A model generated the notes under the pieces. It worked only from the letters and a program-made list of their open reading frames with translations. It ran no database searches and was not told where the DNA came from. Positions 48,577 through 61,088 of a DNA stretch of 64,000 bases are shown piece after piece. Every line of letters begins with the position of its first letter. The first letter of the stretch is position 1. The stretch is from Salinicola endophyticus (GTDB taxonomy: Bacteria; Pseudomonadota; Gammaproteobacteria; Pseudomonadales; Halomonadaceae): the NCBI RefSeq assembly GCF_003206575.1, contig NZ_PZJO01000004.1, positions 85,733 to 149,732 of the forward strand, read 5' to 3'. The position numbers were made by a program, and so were the translations under genes.

Positions 48577-49215
48577 ATGCCACGCGACCGCCTCATGACT
48601 TCGCTCTCACCCACACCGTGTACGCCCGCACTCGCCCCCGCCGACCCTCACGCTCTGGCGCGGCTCGACCGCGGCGCCCTGCAGCAGGCGCTGGTCGCGC
48701 GTGCCGAGGCCGCCTGGGAGCTGGCCCGGGAGGTCCACCCTGGTTTGCCGCGTCCGCGGATCTGGTTCGATCTGCGCGGCCGCAGCGCCGGGCAGGCGCA
48801 CTATCAGCGCGGTGGGCTGCGCTTCAACGCCACCCTGCTCGACGAGAACCGGGTCGCCTTCATGGAGGAGATCGTGCCCCACGAGATGGCCCACTGGCTG
48901 GTGTTCCATCTCGACGAGGGGCGCCGTGCCCGCCCTCATGGGCACGAGTGGCAGCGGGTGATGCGCGGTCTCTACGGGCTGGTGCCGACCGTCACCCACC
49001 GTTTCGACGTGGCCCGGGCCAGCCCCATGCCCTATCTCTATCGCTGCCACTGCGTGCAGCCCCACCGTTTCAGCGCGCGGCGTCATGCCGGCGCCCAGCG
49101 CGGCACCCGTTATCGTTGCCGGCGCTGCCGTGGTGAGCTGGACTATGCTGGGTACGACGCCGGTGACGCGGTCGGGCTGGGTGGGGCGCAGGCGAGCAGT
49201 GGCCCCGGAGATTGA
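48577..49215 (+). CDS. SprT-like zinc-binding protein
   Basis: 212 residues from ATG 48577; a second ATG at 48595 is equally possible and neither has a clear ribosome site. The metalloprotease-type motif HEMAHWLVFH lies near residue 105, with GHEWQRVM after it supplying the third ligand. The C-terminal zinc ribbon shows YLYRCHC and RYRCRRCRGEL. It resembles SprT family proteins, relatives of the DNA-protein crosslink protease Spartan. Bacterial function is poorly known. Confidence 0.85.
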   Translation: MPRDRLMTSLSPTPCTPALAPADPHALARLDRGALQQALVARAEAAWELAREVHPGLPRPRIWFDLRGRSAGQAHYQRGGLRFNATLLDENRVAFMEEIVPHEMAHWLVFHLDEGRRARPHGHEWQRVMRGLYGLVPTVTHRFDVARASPMPYLYRCHCVQPHRFSARRHAGAQRGTRYRCRRCRGELDYAGYDAGDAVGLGGAQASSGPGD

Positions 49216-49433
49216 CTGACCGCCGCTGGCTCCGACTTTCCCGCTGATCTAGGTTGAGGTCAGACGAAGGTCTAATAGGGGGTGACCAGCGCCAGCGTTA
49301 TATGCTGGCGGTCTTCGTCGCCGGTCCGCTATCACATTGAGCTGATTGAGCTTTCACCGTTACAGCGAGGGCCGAGCGCGCCGCCGGAAGTCGGCGCTTC
49401 GACCGTTGAATCCGAGGAAATGGGGAGATCGCC

Positions 49434-51386
<1,953 letters not shown>

Positions 51387-51399
51387 TCAGGTGTGGATG

Positions 51400-51427
51400 C
51401 CGGACTTCCTCGGGAAGTCCGGTTTTC
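51400..51427 (+). terminator. intrinsic terminator after acs
   Basis: ccggacttcc and ggaagtccgg form a 10-bp stem with a tcg-type loop, followed by tttt. It lies 13 bp after the acs stop codon. Confidence 0.9.
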
Positions 51428-51776
51428 ATCTATATGAGTGAATGAGTGGTTCGTGGTGCTGTCGATACCCACGCTTTTAATAGGGTCGTCGCGAATAAAG
51501 ACGGAGTCTCGGCGTTATCCTGGGTTAAGTCGCTAGTGCGGGAGAAGCCCCTTCTTTATCGCTGAGATAGCGGCTTTTTTACGCCGGGGTTTCAGCCTGG
51601 AGGAGCGCCCCGAGGCAACGTCAGGTGACGGTTTTTTTTCGCCTCGATTTGAGGCTTGGGAATCGACGATTGCATGGGGTAACATGCCATTAATCCAAAG
51701 TTGAACCACTTTGTCCGTTGACGAGCCACTACGCCCCGAACTCGCTCGACGTTTCGACAGTCCCGGAGGAGATTCA
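51428..51776. other. 349-bp control region ahead of the response regulator gene
   Basis: AT-richer than the genes. It holds a weak stem followed by six T residues (atcgctgagatagcgg, about 51559-51580), a long T run near 51630-51637, and an inverted repeat caaagt-6-actttg at 51696-51713, about 65 bp before the start codon. The last could be an operator. No gene is supported here. Confidence 0.4.
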
Positions 51777-52442
51777 ATGGCTTTTGCCCAGAAATTCATC
51801 GTTGCCGATGACCACCCACTCTTCCGGGCGGCGCTCAATCAGGCGCTGCGCCAGGTATCACCGCAGGCGGAAATCGTCGAGGCGGATACCATGGAAGCGA
51901 CCACCGAGGTGGTGACGCGTCACCCGGATGCCGACCTCATCCTGCTCGATCTGCACATGCCGGGGGCTCACGGTTTTTCCGGGCTCATTCAGTTGCGCGG
52001 ACAGATGCCGGATATCCCGGTCACCGTGGTCTCGGGTAGCGAGGAGCTCGATGTGGTGCGTCGCGCCATCGACTACGGCGCCTCGGGTTTCATTCCCAAG
52101 TCGGCCTCGCTCGACGCCATCGCTGAGGCGATCGGTGAAGTGCTCAAGGGAGAAGTGTGGCTGCCCGCCGAGATGGCCGACGCCATGGGCGAGGGCAACG
52201 AGGAGGATGCCCGCTTCGCCGAGGCGATCGCCTCGCTCACCCCGCAGCAGTTCCGCGTGCTCAATATGCTCACCGAAGGGTTGCTCAACAAGCAGATCGC
52301 CTACGAGCTGAACGTCTCCGAAGCCACCATCAAGGCTCACGTCACCGCCATTCTGCGCAAGCTCGGTGTGCACTCCCGCACCCAGGCGGTGATTGCGGCG
52401 CAGAAGCTCGAGATCGACCCGCCCAAGGTGGTCGACAACTGA
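51777..52442 (+). CDS. LuxR/NarL-type response regulator, CrbR/ErdR/AgmR-like
   Basis: 221 residues from ATG 51777 (ggaggag site). The receiver domain has ADDHPLFR, the phosphoacceptor D58 in LILLDLHMPG, and the conserved Lys in GFIPKSAS. The C-terminal helix-turn-helix is LTEGLLNKQIAYELNVSEATIKAHVTAILRKLGVHSRTQAV. The NKQIAY and ILRKLGVH pattern is that of Pseudomonas AgmR/ErdR/CrbR. CrbSR systems activate acs in Pseudomonas and Vibrio, and acs is the neighbouring gene, so control of acetate use is inferred. The partner kinase is not in the window. Confidence 0.88.
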   Translation: MAFAQKFIVADDHPLFRAALNQALRQVSPQAEIVEADTMEATTEVVTRHPDADLILLDLHMPGAHGFSGLIQLRGQMPDIPVTVVSGSEELDVVRRAIDYGASGFIPKSASLDAIAEAIGEVLKGEVWLPAEMADAMGEGNEEDARFAEAIASLTPQQFRVLNMLTEGLLNKQIAYELNVSEATIKAHVTAILRKLGVHSRTQAVIAAQKLEIDPPKVVDN

Positions 52443-52444
52443 TC

Positions 52445-52540
52445 ACCGTACAACTAGGTCACGGTACGACGAAGCCACGGTACGACTAAGCCACGGTACG
52501 ACTAAGCCACGGTACGACTAAGCCACGGTACAACCGAGCC
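52445..52540. repeat. 16-bp tandem repeat, 6 units
   Basis: Units at 52445, 52461, 52477, 52493, 52509 and 52525. The three central units are identical (acggtacgactaagcc), the second has one change, and the two outer ones have a few (accgtacaactaggtc and acggtacaaccgagcc). The array begins 2 bases after the response regulator stop codon and is non-coding. Confidence 0.92.
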
Positions 52541-52573
52541 AAGACACGGGCCACGGCCCAACCGAATACCGGC

Positions 52574-52622
52574 GACGCCCGCACGTCGCGCCCTCATCAG
52601 GCGTGTCGTGCGGGCGTCTTGC
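52574..52622. terminator. long bidirectional stem-loop between convergent regulators
   Basis: gacgcccgcacg (52574-52585) and cgtgcgggcgtc (52607-52618) are exact inverted copies; the inner gcgcc/ggcgt extends the stem. It sits between the response regulator gene and the convergent LysR gene and probably ends both transcripts. Confidence 0.75.
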
Positions 52623-52721
52623 GTAGGGGCGCTCTTCTCTAGGTCCCCTCAGCCCTGTCGCGGGGTGGGCGCCAGGCTTCGTACGACAAGTCGACGAGCG
52701 TCGGCAGTTCCCGGGCAAAGC

Positions 52722-53663
52722 CTAAGGCGTCGTCGGGGTCTCTGCATCGCGGCCGCGCTCGGCCTCCTCCACCAGCCAGTCGTGGATCGCGCGAACGCGG
52801 CGATCGTCGAGGGCGCCCTGTTGATAGACCAGGCCGTAGCGCTTGCCGGTGGTGACCGAACCGGCGAAGGGGGCGATCAGGCGGCCGCTCTCCAGCTCGT
52901 CGCCGATCAGCGTGCGCCGGGCGATCGCCACGCCCATCCCGGAGATCGCCGCCTCCACCGTGAGCTGGTTACGGTTGAAGGTGTAGCCGCGGCGAACATT
53001 GACGTGCTCGCCGCCGATCGCCGCCAGGTAGTGCTCCCACTCGGCGTAGTCGTGGCTGCCGCGCCAGGCGGTGACATCGTGCAGCAGCGGGTAGTAGCCC
53101 AGCGCCTCGGGGTGGGTCAGCGGCGGGCGCCGGCGCAGCAGCTGCGGCGAGCAGACTGCGAAGATGCGCTCGTCGATCAGCGGCGAGGTCTGCAGTCCGG
53201 GATAGTGGCCGTCGTTGAGATCGATCGCCAGGTCGAACCCGCCGTCGAGCAGCGACAGATTGCTGTCCTCGGCGCTCAGGTGCAGCTCGATGTCGGGGAA
53301 CCGCGCCTGCAGCCGCGGTAGCCGCGGCATCAGCCACTTGGCCAGGAACGAGGGCAGACAGCGTAGGCGCAGCACGCCGCTCATCACCCCGCCGCGCAAA
53401 CGATCGATCTCCAGCCCCACCGCATCGTAGGCCTGCGATACCACCCCGGCCAGGCGCTCTCCCTCCTCGGTGAGCGCCAGCTGCCGCGGCAGGCGTCGAA
53501 ACAGCCGGAACCCCAGGCGCTCCTCCAACTGCTTGATCTGCTGGCTGACCGCACCGGTGGTCACGTGCAGCTCCTCCGCCGCCCGGGTGAAGGAGAGATG
53601 CCTGGCGCTGACGGCGAAGACCTTCAGCCAGGCATGTGTCTGAGCATTGAGAGACTGGGCCAT
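52722..53663 (-). CDS. LysR-family regulator, GcvA/DsdC-like
   Basis: 313 residues. The helix-turn-helix is at about 20-45 (RHLSFTRAAEELHVTTGAVSQQIKQLEERLG), followed by LFRRLPRQLALTEEGERL, the GcvA-type linker. The effector domain includes LDGGFDLAIDLNDGHYPGL. It is divergent from sdaA, with 145 bp between the starts. It therefore probably controls L-serine degradation; the effector is unknown but may be an amino acid, as for GcvA and DsdC. Confidence 0.88.
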   Translation of the reverse strand: MAQSLNAQTHAWLKVFAVSARHLSFTRAAEELHVTTGAVSQQIKQLEERLGFRLFRRLPRQLALTEEGERLAGVVSQAYDAVGLEIDRLRGGVMSGVLRLRCLPSFLAKWLMPRLPRLQARFPDIELHLSAEDSNLSLLDGGFDLAIDLNDGHYPGLQTSPLIDERIFAVCSPQLLRRRPPLTHPEALGYYPLLHDVTAWRGSHDYAEWEHYLAAIGGEHVNVRRGYTFNRNQLTVEAAISGMGVAIARRTLIGDELESGRLIAPFAGSVTTGKRYGLVYQQGALDDRRVRAIHDWLVEEAERGRDAETPTTP

Positions 53664-53808
53664 GATTTAGCCTGACTAAAACCCTGGGCAGATATATTCG
53701 ATTGAGACCGGTGTAACCGGCGAGCACACTGAAGTCAAACTACATCAAGCATCGGTTCTCGTGACGACGCTTTCTGACTCCAGTGCGACACCTCCAGGGG
53801 GGACGACC

Positions 53809-55191
53809 ATGACCTTCAGCGTGTTTGACCTGTTCAAGATCGGCATCGGGCCCTCCAGCTCGCACACCGTGGGGCCGATGCAGGCCGCGCATACTTTCGT
53901 CACTACGCTGCGCGAGCAGGCGCTGCTGCAGCCGGTCAAGCAGGTGAAGGTCACCCTCTATGGCTCGCTCAGTGCCACCGGCAAGGGCCACAACACCGAC
54001 AGCGCGGTGCTCGGCGGGCTGATGGGTGAGCAGCCGGTGAGCGTCGATCCCGACGAGCTGGCGCTCAAGCTCGCTGCCGTCGAGCGCGATCATCAGCTGT
54101 CGCTGGCCGGTGTGCACAGTATCGACTTCGATCCCGCCCGCGACGTCGAGTGGTGCGACGAGATCCTCGAGTATCACACCAATGCGCTGCGCCTGGTGGC
54201 CAGCGATCGCCGCGGCGCGACGATCTACGCCAACACCTACTACTCGGTCGGCGGCGGCTTCGTGGTCGACGAGGAGCAGGCCGAGCATGGCGAGAGTGCC
54301 ACCCGCGGCGTGCGTCTGCCGTTCCCGTTCCGCAATGCCGTGGAGCTGCTCGAGATCTGCCGACGCGAGGAACTCTCGATCAGCGACGTGATGCTCGCCA
54401 ACGAGAGCGCCTGGCGCGGTGAGGCCGAGACCCGCGCCGGCCTGTGGCGCATCTGGGAGGCGATGAAGGCCTGCGTCGACAGCGGTCTGGACCAGCAGGG
54501 CGTGCTGCCGGGGGGGCTCAACGTGCGGCGGCGCGCGCCCAATCTGCATCGGCGCCTGATGGCCCTCGACGACGACAAGGGGCTGATCGCCAGCACCTTC
54601 TCGGCCATGGATTGGGTCAACCTCTTCGCGCTGGCGGTCAACGAGGAGAACGCCGCCGGGCGGCGCATGGTCACCGCCCCCACCAATGGCGCCGCGGGTA
54701 TCGTCCCGGCAGTACTGCACTACTACATGAAGTTCCAGCCCGGCGCGTGCGAGAAGGACGTGGTGCGCTTTCTGCTGGCGGCCGCCGCGATCGGCATCCT
54801 GTGCAAGACCAATGCCTCGATCTCCGGTGCCGAAGTGGGTTGTCAGGGAGAGGTGGGGTCGGCCTGCGCGATGGCCGCGGCGGGGCTGGCCGAGTTGCTC
54901 GGAGGTAGTCCGGCGCAGGTCGAGAACGCCGCCGAGATCGGCCTCGAGCACAACCTGGGGCTGACCTGCGATCCGATCGCCGGGCTGGTCCAGGTGCCCT
55001 GCATCGAGCGCAATGCGATCGCCTCGGTCAAGGCGATCAACGCCGCCCAGATGGCGCTGCGCGGCGACGGCGAACACTTCGTCTCGCTGGACAAGGTGAT
55101 CCGCACCATGCGCGACACCGGGCGCGACATGCAGGACAAGTACAAGGAGACCTCGCGCGGCGGACTGGCGGTCAATACCATCGAGTGCTGA
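53809..55191 (+). CDS. sdaA: L-serine ammonia-lyase (iron-sulfur L-serine dehydratase)
   Basis: 460 residues from ATG 53809; an upstream GTG at 53761 is in frame but [24 protein letters not shown] is the family start. The [4Fe-4S] cysteines lie in the C-terminal half ([22 protein letters not shown] and [21 protein letters not shown]). [16 protein letters not shown] is also diagnostic. It deaminates serine to pyruvate. The divergent LysR gene is the likely regulator. Length matches the one-chain SdaA/SdaB type. Confidence 0.95.
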   Translation: MTFSVFDLFKIGIGPSSSHTVGPMQAAHTFVTTLREQALLQPVKQVKVTLYGSLSATGKGHNTDSAVLGGLMGEQPVSVDPDELALKLAAVERDHQLSLAGVHSIDFDPARDVEWCDEILEYHTNALRLVASDRRGATIYANTYYSVGGGFVVDEEQAEHGESATRGVRLPFPFRNAVELLEICRREELSISDVMLANESAWRGEAETRAGLWRIWEAMKACVDSGLDQQGVLPGGLNVRRRAPNLHRRLMALDDDKGLIASTFSAMDWVNLFALAVNEENAAGRRMVTAPTNGAAGIVPAVLHYYMKFQPGACEKDVVRFLLAAAAIGILCKTNASISGAEVGCQGEVGSACAMAAAGLAELLGGSPAQVENAAEIGLEHNLGLTCDPIAGLVQVPCIERNAIASVKAINAAQMALRGDGEHFVSLDKVIRTMRDTGRDMQDKYKETSRGGLAVNTIEC

Positions 55192-55492
55192 GCGCCGGGT
55201 CGACGCCGCGGCCGGGTCGTCAGCGGCGGCGCCCCGTGCTGCGTGAAAGATCCCGATATCAACGGTGATAAGGACATTGAGCTAGAGCTGTGCCACTATC
55301 AAATCCCTGAATCCAGGAGTCCCTGCAGCGAGGGCATCGGTGCGGCCACAGGCCGTGCATGAGGCTTCTCGGGGCAGTCTGGTGCGCGTCGCGTGATCCG
55401 TGATGATGGCGCTCTGTCGTCTCGTTAGACTCTGTCGTCTCGATAGACAAGGCGTGCACCACGTTGCGGGTTAGATCACAAGGCCAAGGGAA
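55192..55492. other. 301-bp region ahead of the Crp/Fnr gene, with an 18-bp direct repeat
   Basis: ctctgtcgtctcgttaga (55412-55429) is followed directly by a second copy (55430-55447) with one change. The pair lies 46-81 bp before the regulator start codon and may be a binding site or an expansion. The rest, including a GC-rich partial stem near 55198-55236 after sdaA, shows no gene. Confidence 0.55.
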
Positions 55493-56227
55493 ATGAGCAA
55501 AGACAGCTGCATCATTCGTCACTTCAAGCACTACGGTGAAATTTCCAAGAACGACGAGGCGCTGCTGGCGGATCTGGAGAAGAGCCCGAGCGAGGTAAAG
55601 GGCGACCAGATCCTGTGGCAGGAGGGCGACAGCGCCCGCGAGTTCTGCACGCTCAGCCGCGGCTGGGCCTACTCCTTCCGTCACATGGAGGATGGTTCGC
55701 GTCAGATTCTCGAGATCTACCTGCCCGGCGACATCATCGGCCTGCGCGAATTCGCCTTCAAGGATCGCCTCACCGGCGTGGCCATGCTCGAGGATGGCGT
55801 CATCTGTCACTTTCCGCATCGCCGCCTGATCAACGTTTTCCGTGAATCCCTCACTCTCTCGGCGATCTTCTTCGCCATCTCCTCGCATCAGCAGGCGCTG
55901 CTCACCGAGCGGCTGGTCAACCTGGCCCGGCGCAGTGCGCGCCAGCGCCTGGCGCATCTGATCTATGAGATGTTCGTGCGCCTGGAGCGTACCAAGGCGC
56001 GGGACGGTAACAGTATCCGCCTGCCGCTATCGCAGCAGCATCTCGGCGATGCCCTGGGGCTCTCGTCGGTTCATGTCAGCCGCACCCTGACCACCTTCCG
56101 CGAGGAGGGGCTGGTACTGCGCTCGCGTCAGCGCATCGAACTGCCCGACCCGGCCGCGCTGGCGCGCGAGGCGGAGTTCGGCGACGCCTACCTCAACGAC
56201 GGCATCGATCACTTCTTCACCCATTGA
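55493..56227 (+). CDS. Crp/Fnr-family transcriptional regulator
   Basis: 244 residues. An N-terminal cyclic-nucleotide-binding-like fold (LWQEGDSAREFCTLSRGWAYSFRHMEDGSRQILEIYLPGDIIGL) and a C-terminal winged helix (LPLSQQHLGDALGLSSVHVSRTLTTFREEGLV). The Fnr cluster of N-terminal cysteines is missing, since only C6 is present, so this is not an oxygen-sensing Fnr/Anr. The ligand is unknown. It stands alone, with an 18-bp direct repeat in its promoter region that could be self-regulatory. Confidence 0.88.
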   Translation: MSKDSCIIRHFKHYGEISKNDEALLADLEKSPSEVKGDQILWQEGDSAREFCTLSRGWAYSFRHMEDGSRQILEIYLPGDIIGLREFAFKDRLTGVAMLEDGVICHFPHRRLINVFRESLTLSAIFFAISSHQQALLTERLVNLARRSARQRLAHLIYEMFVRLERTKARDGNSIRLPLSQQHLGDALGLSSVHVSRTLTTFREEGLVLRSRQRIELPDPAALAREAEFGDAYLNDGIDHFFTH

Positions 56228-56246
56228 GCTCGGCCGTGAGCCGTCA

Positions 56247-56266
56247 CCCGCCGTGCAGGCGGCGGG
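56247..56266. terminator. stem-loop between convergent Crp/Fnr and LysR genes
   Basis: cccgccg (56247-56253) and cggcggg (56260-56266) pair around a 6-base loop, 20 bp after the Crp/Fnr stop. No T run follows. Confidence 0.4.
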
Positions 56267-56275
56267 CTACGGCCA

Positions 56276-57211
56276 TCACCTCGCTGTCACTGGCGTCTCG
56301 TCCCGCTCGATGCGGCTGCCGGCCGCCCAGCCGGCGATGGTCGCCGGTAGCCGCGCGACCAGGAAGTCGACCAGCAGACGGATCTTCGACGACAGCTGGC
56401 GATGGCGTGGGTAGACCGCCCACACCGCGGTGTCGGTGAACTGGTAGCGGTCGAGGACCGAAATCAGCTCGCCGCGCCCCAGCGCCTGCTCGACGTAGTA
56501 GTCCGGCAGTTGAGCCAGGCCGATGCCGCGGCGTGCCGCGTCCAGCAGCGCCGGCCCCGAGTTGCCGCGCCAGTTGCCGGAGACGCGGATCTCGCGCTGC
56601 TGGCCGTCGACCTGGAACAGCCAGCTATCGCGGGAGCCGCTCAGGCAGTTGTGGTGGCCCAGCTCCGACAGGCTGTGCGGGGGCGAGACGCGCTGGAAGT
56701 AGGCCGGCGAGCCGACCACGTACTCGCGGCGTTCGCACAGGCGCCGCGCCAGCAGGCTGGAGTCCTTGAGCACCCCCATGCGAATGGCGATGTCGAAGCC
56801 CTCGTCGATCAGCGCCACGGCACGGTTGGTGAAGTGGAGCTGGACGTCGAGCTGGGGGTGGCGGCAGTGGAACTCGTTGACCAGCGGCGCGATGTAGCGC
56901 TCGCCGAAGGTGGTGGCGCAGCTGATCGCCAGGCGCCCCTGGGGCAGCGGCTGCAGCGCGTTGAGCGCATCCTCGGCTTCGCGGAAGCCATCGAGCAGGG
57001 AACGACAGTGCTCGTAGTAGACCGCGCCGCCGTCGGTCAGGCGGATCTGCCGCGTGGTGCGGTAGAGCAGCGGCGCGCCGAGACTCTGCTCCAGTTGGCT
57101 GACCAGCCGGCTGACATGCGAACTGGAGACCTTCAGCGACTCCGCGGCACGGGTGAAGGTGCCCAGTCTGACCACGGCCACGAACGCCTCGATTCCTTCC
57201 CAGCGCGACAT
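56276..57211 (-). CDS. LysR-family regulator next to adhC
   Basis: 311 residues from ATG 57211 with a ggaga site (an ATG at 57241 is in frame but lies in the promoter region). The helix-turn-helix is GTFTRAAESLKVSSSHVSRLVSQLEQSLG and the linker APLLYRTTRQIRLTDGG is typical of the large LysR branch with FDIAIRMGVLKDSSLLARRL. It is divergent from adhC with 178 bp between. Regulators of this type are commonly beside adhC-fghA, so control of formaldehyde detoxification is likely. Confidence 0.88.
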   Translation of the reverse strand: MSRWEGIEAFVAVVRLGTFTRAAESLKVSSSHVSRLVSQLEQSLGAPLLYRTTRQIRLTDGGAVYYEHCRSLLDGFREAEDALNALQPLPQGRLAISCATTFGERYIAPLVNEFHCRHPQLDVQLHFTNRAVALIDEGFDIAIRMGVLKDSSLLARRLCERREYVVGSPAYFQRVSPPHSLSELGHHNCLSGSRDSWLFQVDGQQREIRVSGNWRGNSGPALLDAARRGIGLAQLPDYYVEQALGRGELISVLDRYQFTDTAVWAVYPRHRQLSSKIRLLVDFLVARLPATIAGWAAGSRIERDETPVTAR

Positions 57212-57353
57212 GACGTCTCCTCGATTGTTGCTGTGCAGCAATGATTATGTGTCTTTGTCCCGGTTTATTGCCAGCCAGCGAGCGCCTAGACTGGGTTCAA
57301 AGCAGAAATGCTGGGTTCACATCAAAGACGATCGCCAGACCTCGCCCCGGTGA

Positions 57354-58497
<1,144 letters not shown>

Positions 58498-58499
<2 letters not shown>

Positions 58500-58664
58500 T
58501 ACGCGCCCGAAGCCGCGCGAAACGCGTTTGATACGCGCCCGGGACTGCCCGGGGGATGCGCGCCCGAAGCCGCGCGAAACGCGTCCGGGACTGCCCGGGT
58601 GATACGCGCCCGAAGCCGCGCGAAAGGCGTTCGATACGCGCCTGAAACCGCGCTAAGCGCGTCC
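58498..58664. repeat. GC-rich repeat array between adhC and fghA
   Basis: A unit of about 32 bp, beginning gatacgcgcccgaagccgcg and continuing cgaaacgcg, appears at 58498, 58555, 58601 and 58633, the last most diverged. A second motif, cgggactgcccggg, occurs twice (about 58540 and 58586). The array starts at the second base of the adhC stop codon region and fills most of the 240-bp spacer to fghA. The units contain internal inverted segments (acgcg/cgcgt). Confidence 0.88.
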
Positions 58665-58739
58665 GGACTCGCGTGAAGCACATTTGAGACGTGCCCAACC
58701 CACCGGCGGTGATACCGCCGGTGTTGCAAGGAGAAAACC

Positions 58740-59597
58740 ATGTCGATGAGCGAGCAGTTGGAGCTGGTCTCCGCCACCAAGAGCTTCGGTGGCTGGGTCA
58801 AGCGCTACAAGCACTACTCGCGGGCGCTGGATTGCGACATGATCTTCGCGATCTATCTCCCGCCGCAGGCCGAGGAGGATCGGGTGCCGCTGATGTGGTG
58901 GCTCTCCGGGCTCACCTGCAACGACGAGAACTTCATGCAGAAGGCCGGCGCCCAGCGCCTCGCCGCCGAACTCGGCATGGCCATCGTCTGTCCGGACACC
59001 AGCCCGCGTGGGCTCGATCTGCCCGGCGAGCACGACAGCTACGACTTCGGTTCCGGTGCCGGGTTCTATCTCAACGCCAAGCGTGAGCCGTGGTCGCGCC
59101 ACTACCGCATGTACGACTACGTAACCGAGGAGTTGCCGTCGGTGGTACGGCTGCACTTCCCGGTCAATGGCCGTGAGTCGATCAGTGGCCACTCCATGGG
59201 CGGGCACGGGGCGCTGGTGCTGGCACTGCGCCAGCCGGGGCGCTACGCCGCGGTGTCGGCGTTCGCACCGATCGTCAACCCGAGTCAGGTGCCCTGGGGC
59301 CAGAAGGCGTTCGAGCACTATCTCGGCGAGGACGTCGGCCTGCGCACCCAGTACGATGCCTGCGAACTGGTGGCCAAGGGGTCGTCGCGCCAGCCGCTGT
59401 TCATCGACCAGGGCGAAGCCGACAACTTCCTCGACGAGCAGCTCAAGCCGGAGCGCCTGGAAGCGGTGTGCGAAGCGCACGACCACCCGCTGACCCTGCG
59501 TCGCCATCCCGGCTACGACCACAGCTACTTCTTCATCGCCAGCTTCATCGACGATCACCTGCGCTACCACGCCGAGCGGCTCCACGCCAAGCGTTGA
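58740..59597 (+). CDS. fghA: S-formylglutathione hydrolase
   Basis: 285 residues of the esterase D family. The nucleophile is S152 in SGHSMGGHGALV. The remaining triad residues are in FIDQGEADNFL and HPGYDHSYFFIASFIDDHL. LSGLTCNDENFMQKAGAQ is also typical. It splits S-formylglutathione to formate and glutathione, completing the AdhC pathway. A caaggag site precedes the ATG. It is separated from adhC by the repeat array, so co-transcription must cross it. A terminator follows. Confidence 0.96.
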   Translation: MSMSEQLELVSATKSFGGWVKRYKHYSRALDCDMIFAIYLPPQAEEDRVPLMWWLSGLTCNDENFMQKAGAQRLAAELGMAIVCPDTSPRGLDLPGEHDSYDFGSGAGFYLNAKREPWSRHYRMYDYVTEELPSVVRLHFPVNGRESISGHSMGGHGALVLALRQPGRYAAVSAFAPIVNPSQVPWGQKAFEHYLGEDVGLRTQYDACELVAKGSSRQPLFIDQGEADNFLDEQLKPERLEAVCEAHDHPLTLRRHPGYDHSYFFIASFIDDHLRYHAERLHAKR

Positions 59598-59659
59598 GCG
59601 GGTTCGTCGAGTCCTCTCTCGCCGACCCCTCATCCGCCGACTCTTCTGTCGCGCGATAG

Positions 59660-59684
59660 CGGCCCCTCCCGGGGCCGTTTCTCT
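59660..59684 (+). terminator. intrinsic terminator after fghA
   Basis: cggcccc and ggggccg form a perfect stem around tccc, followed by ttt and a pyrimidine run. It lies 63 bp past the fghA stop and 220 bp from the convergent ssuD gene. The region between (59685-59903) holds only a doubtful 47-codon frame on the minus strand (59755-59898). Confidence 0.75.
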
Positions 59685-59903
59685 GTGTGGCGACCTCTTG
59701 TGTCTGCCATCCGTGGTTGCGCCGGCGCCGACCGATCGCGTGGGGCGCCCGCCCTCATCGGCCCGCGCCGATGCTTTCGACAAAGCGCGCCCACTGGCCT
59801 TTGCTGACGACGATGGTGCCGGGAATCAGTCCGATAGCGTGGCAGGTGTCGGCCGCTGCCAGGCCGGCGAAGGCGGCTGCCGGAGCAGCGGTCAGCACGA
59901 CGC

Positions 59904-61088
59904 TCAGGCGCGACGTGCTGCCGTGGGGGCTGGCCGTTCGGTATTGGCGATGGTCTCGCCGAAGGGGCCCATGTTGACTGCCGCGGCGGGCCTGTCGGTG
60001 TGGTTCTCCAGCGGCAGCAACGGCAGCACGGATTCACCGAAGCGCCAGGCTTCTTCCAGATGCGGGTAGCCGGAGAGAATGAAGGTGTCGATACCCAGCG
60101 CCTGGTATTCGCGCATGCGTGCCGCCACCGTCTCCGGGCTACCGACCAGGGCGGTACCGGCGCCACCGCGTACCAGACCGACACCGGCCCACAGATTGGG
60201 GCTGATCTCGAGCTGGCTGCGATCGCCACCGTGCAACTGCGACATGCGCGACTGGCCCACCGAATCCATGCGCGAGAACACCTTCTGGGCGGCGGCGATG
60301 GTGTCATCGTCGAGGTGGGAGATCAGCTTGTCGGCGGCGCGCCATGCCTCTTCATCGGTCTCTCTGACGATGACGTGCAGACGAATGCCGAAAGTCACCT
60401 CACGGCCGACCTGGGCCGCCGCCGCGCGCACGCTGGCGATCTTCTCCGCCACCTGGGCTGGTGGCTCGCCCCAGGTCAGATACTTGTCGACGGTTCTGGC
60501 GGCGACGTCGATCGCCGGCTGGGACGAACCGCCGAAGTAGAGCGGCGGGCCATGGGGCGTCACCGGCGGGAAGATCAGCTTGCCGGCCTCGAGGTGCAGA
60601 TGTTTGCCGTCGTGGTCGACGGTCTCGCCGCCCAGCAAGCGCCGGTAGACATCGAGAAACTCACGGGTCACCTCGTAACGCTCGCCGTGGTCAAGGAAGA
60701 GGCCATCACCACGGTTCTCGACCGGATCGCCACCGGTCACCACATTGATCAGCAGACGGCCACCGGAAATACGGTCCAGGGTCGCGGTCATGCGTGCGGC
60801 GACGGCGGGCGACTGCAGCCCAGGCCGGACCGCGACCAGAAAGCGCAGCCGCTGGGTCAGGGGGGCGAGCGCCGAAGCCACCACCCAGGCATCCTCGCAG
60901 CTGCGGCCGGTGGGCAGCAGTACACCGTAGTAGCCGAGCTGATCGACGGACTGGGCGATCTGGCGCAGGTACTGGATATCGACGTTGCGTCCACCCTCTG
61001 AGGTGCCGAGATAGTGGCCGTCGCCGTGAGTGGGCAGAAACCACAGCACCTTGAGGCGCGCGGCATCGCTGGGGGGCAGTGTCGTCAT
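59904..61088 (-). CDS. ssuD: FMNH2-dependent alkanesulfonate monooxygenase
   Basis: 394 residues from ATG 61088 (ggaga site); an open frame to 61214 is not family-like. LLM-class flavin fold with [63 protein letters not shown] and [16 protein letters not shown], all close to SsuD. It releases sulfite from alkanesulfonates using reduced FMN from SsuE. The SsuABC transporter is not in the window. A 384-bp gap with a perfect hairpin separates it from the upstream monooxygenase gene, so it may have its own promoter. Confidence 0.93.
   Translation of the reverse strand: MTTLPPSDAARLKVLWFLPTHGDGHYLGTSEGGRNVDIQYLRQIAQSVDQLGYYGVLLPTGRSCEDAWVVASALAPLTQRLRFLVAVRPGLQSPAVAARMTATLDRISGGRLLINVVTGGDPVENRGDGLFLDHGERYEVTREFLDVYRRLLGGETVDHDGKHLHLEAGKLIFPPVTPHGPPLYFGGSSQPAIDVAARTVDKYLTWGEPPAQVAEKIASVRAAAAQVGREVTFGIRLHVIVRETDEEAWRAADKLISHLDDDTIAAAQKVFSRMDSVGQSRMSQLHGGDRSQLEISPNLWAGVGLVRGGAGTALVGSPETVAARMREYQALGIDTFILSGYPHLEEAWRFGESVLPLLPLENHTDRPAAAVNMGPFGETIANTERPAPTAARRA

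Noticed and set aside
52445..52540. 16-bp repeats read as plasmid-type iterons or a replication origin
   Set aside because: No replication initiator gene, DnaA boxes or AT-rich unwinding region is adjacent; the context is chromosomal core genes.
59755..59898. 47-codon minus-strand frame just after the ssuD stop
   Set aside because: Composition looks protein-like, but the start is a GTG without a ribosome site and I recognise no family. It could be a gene remnant.
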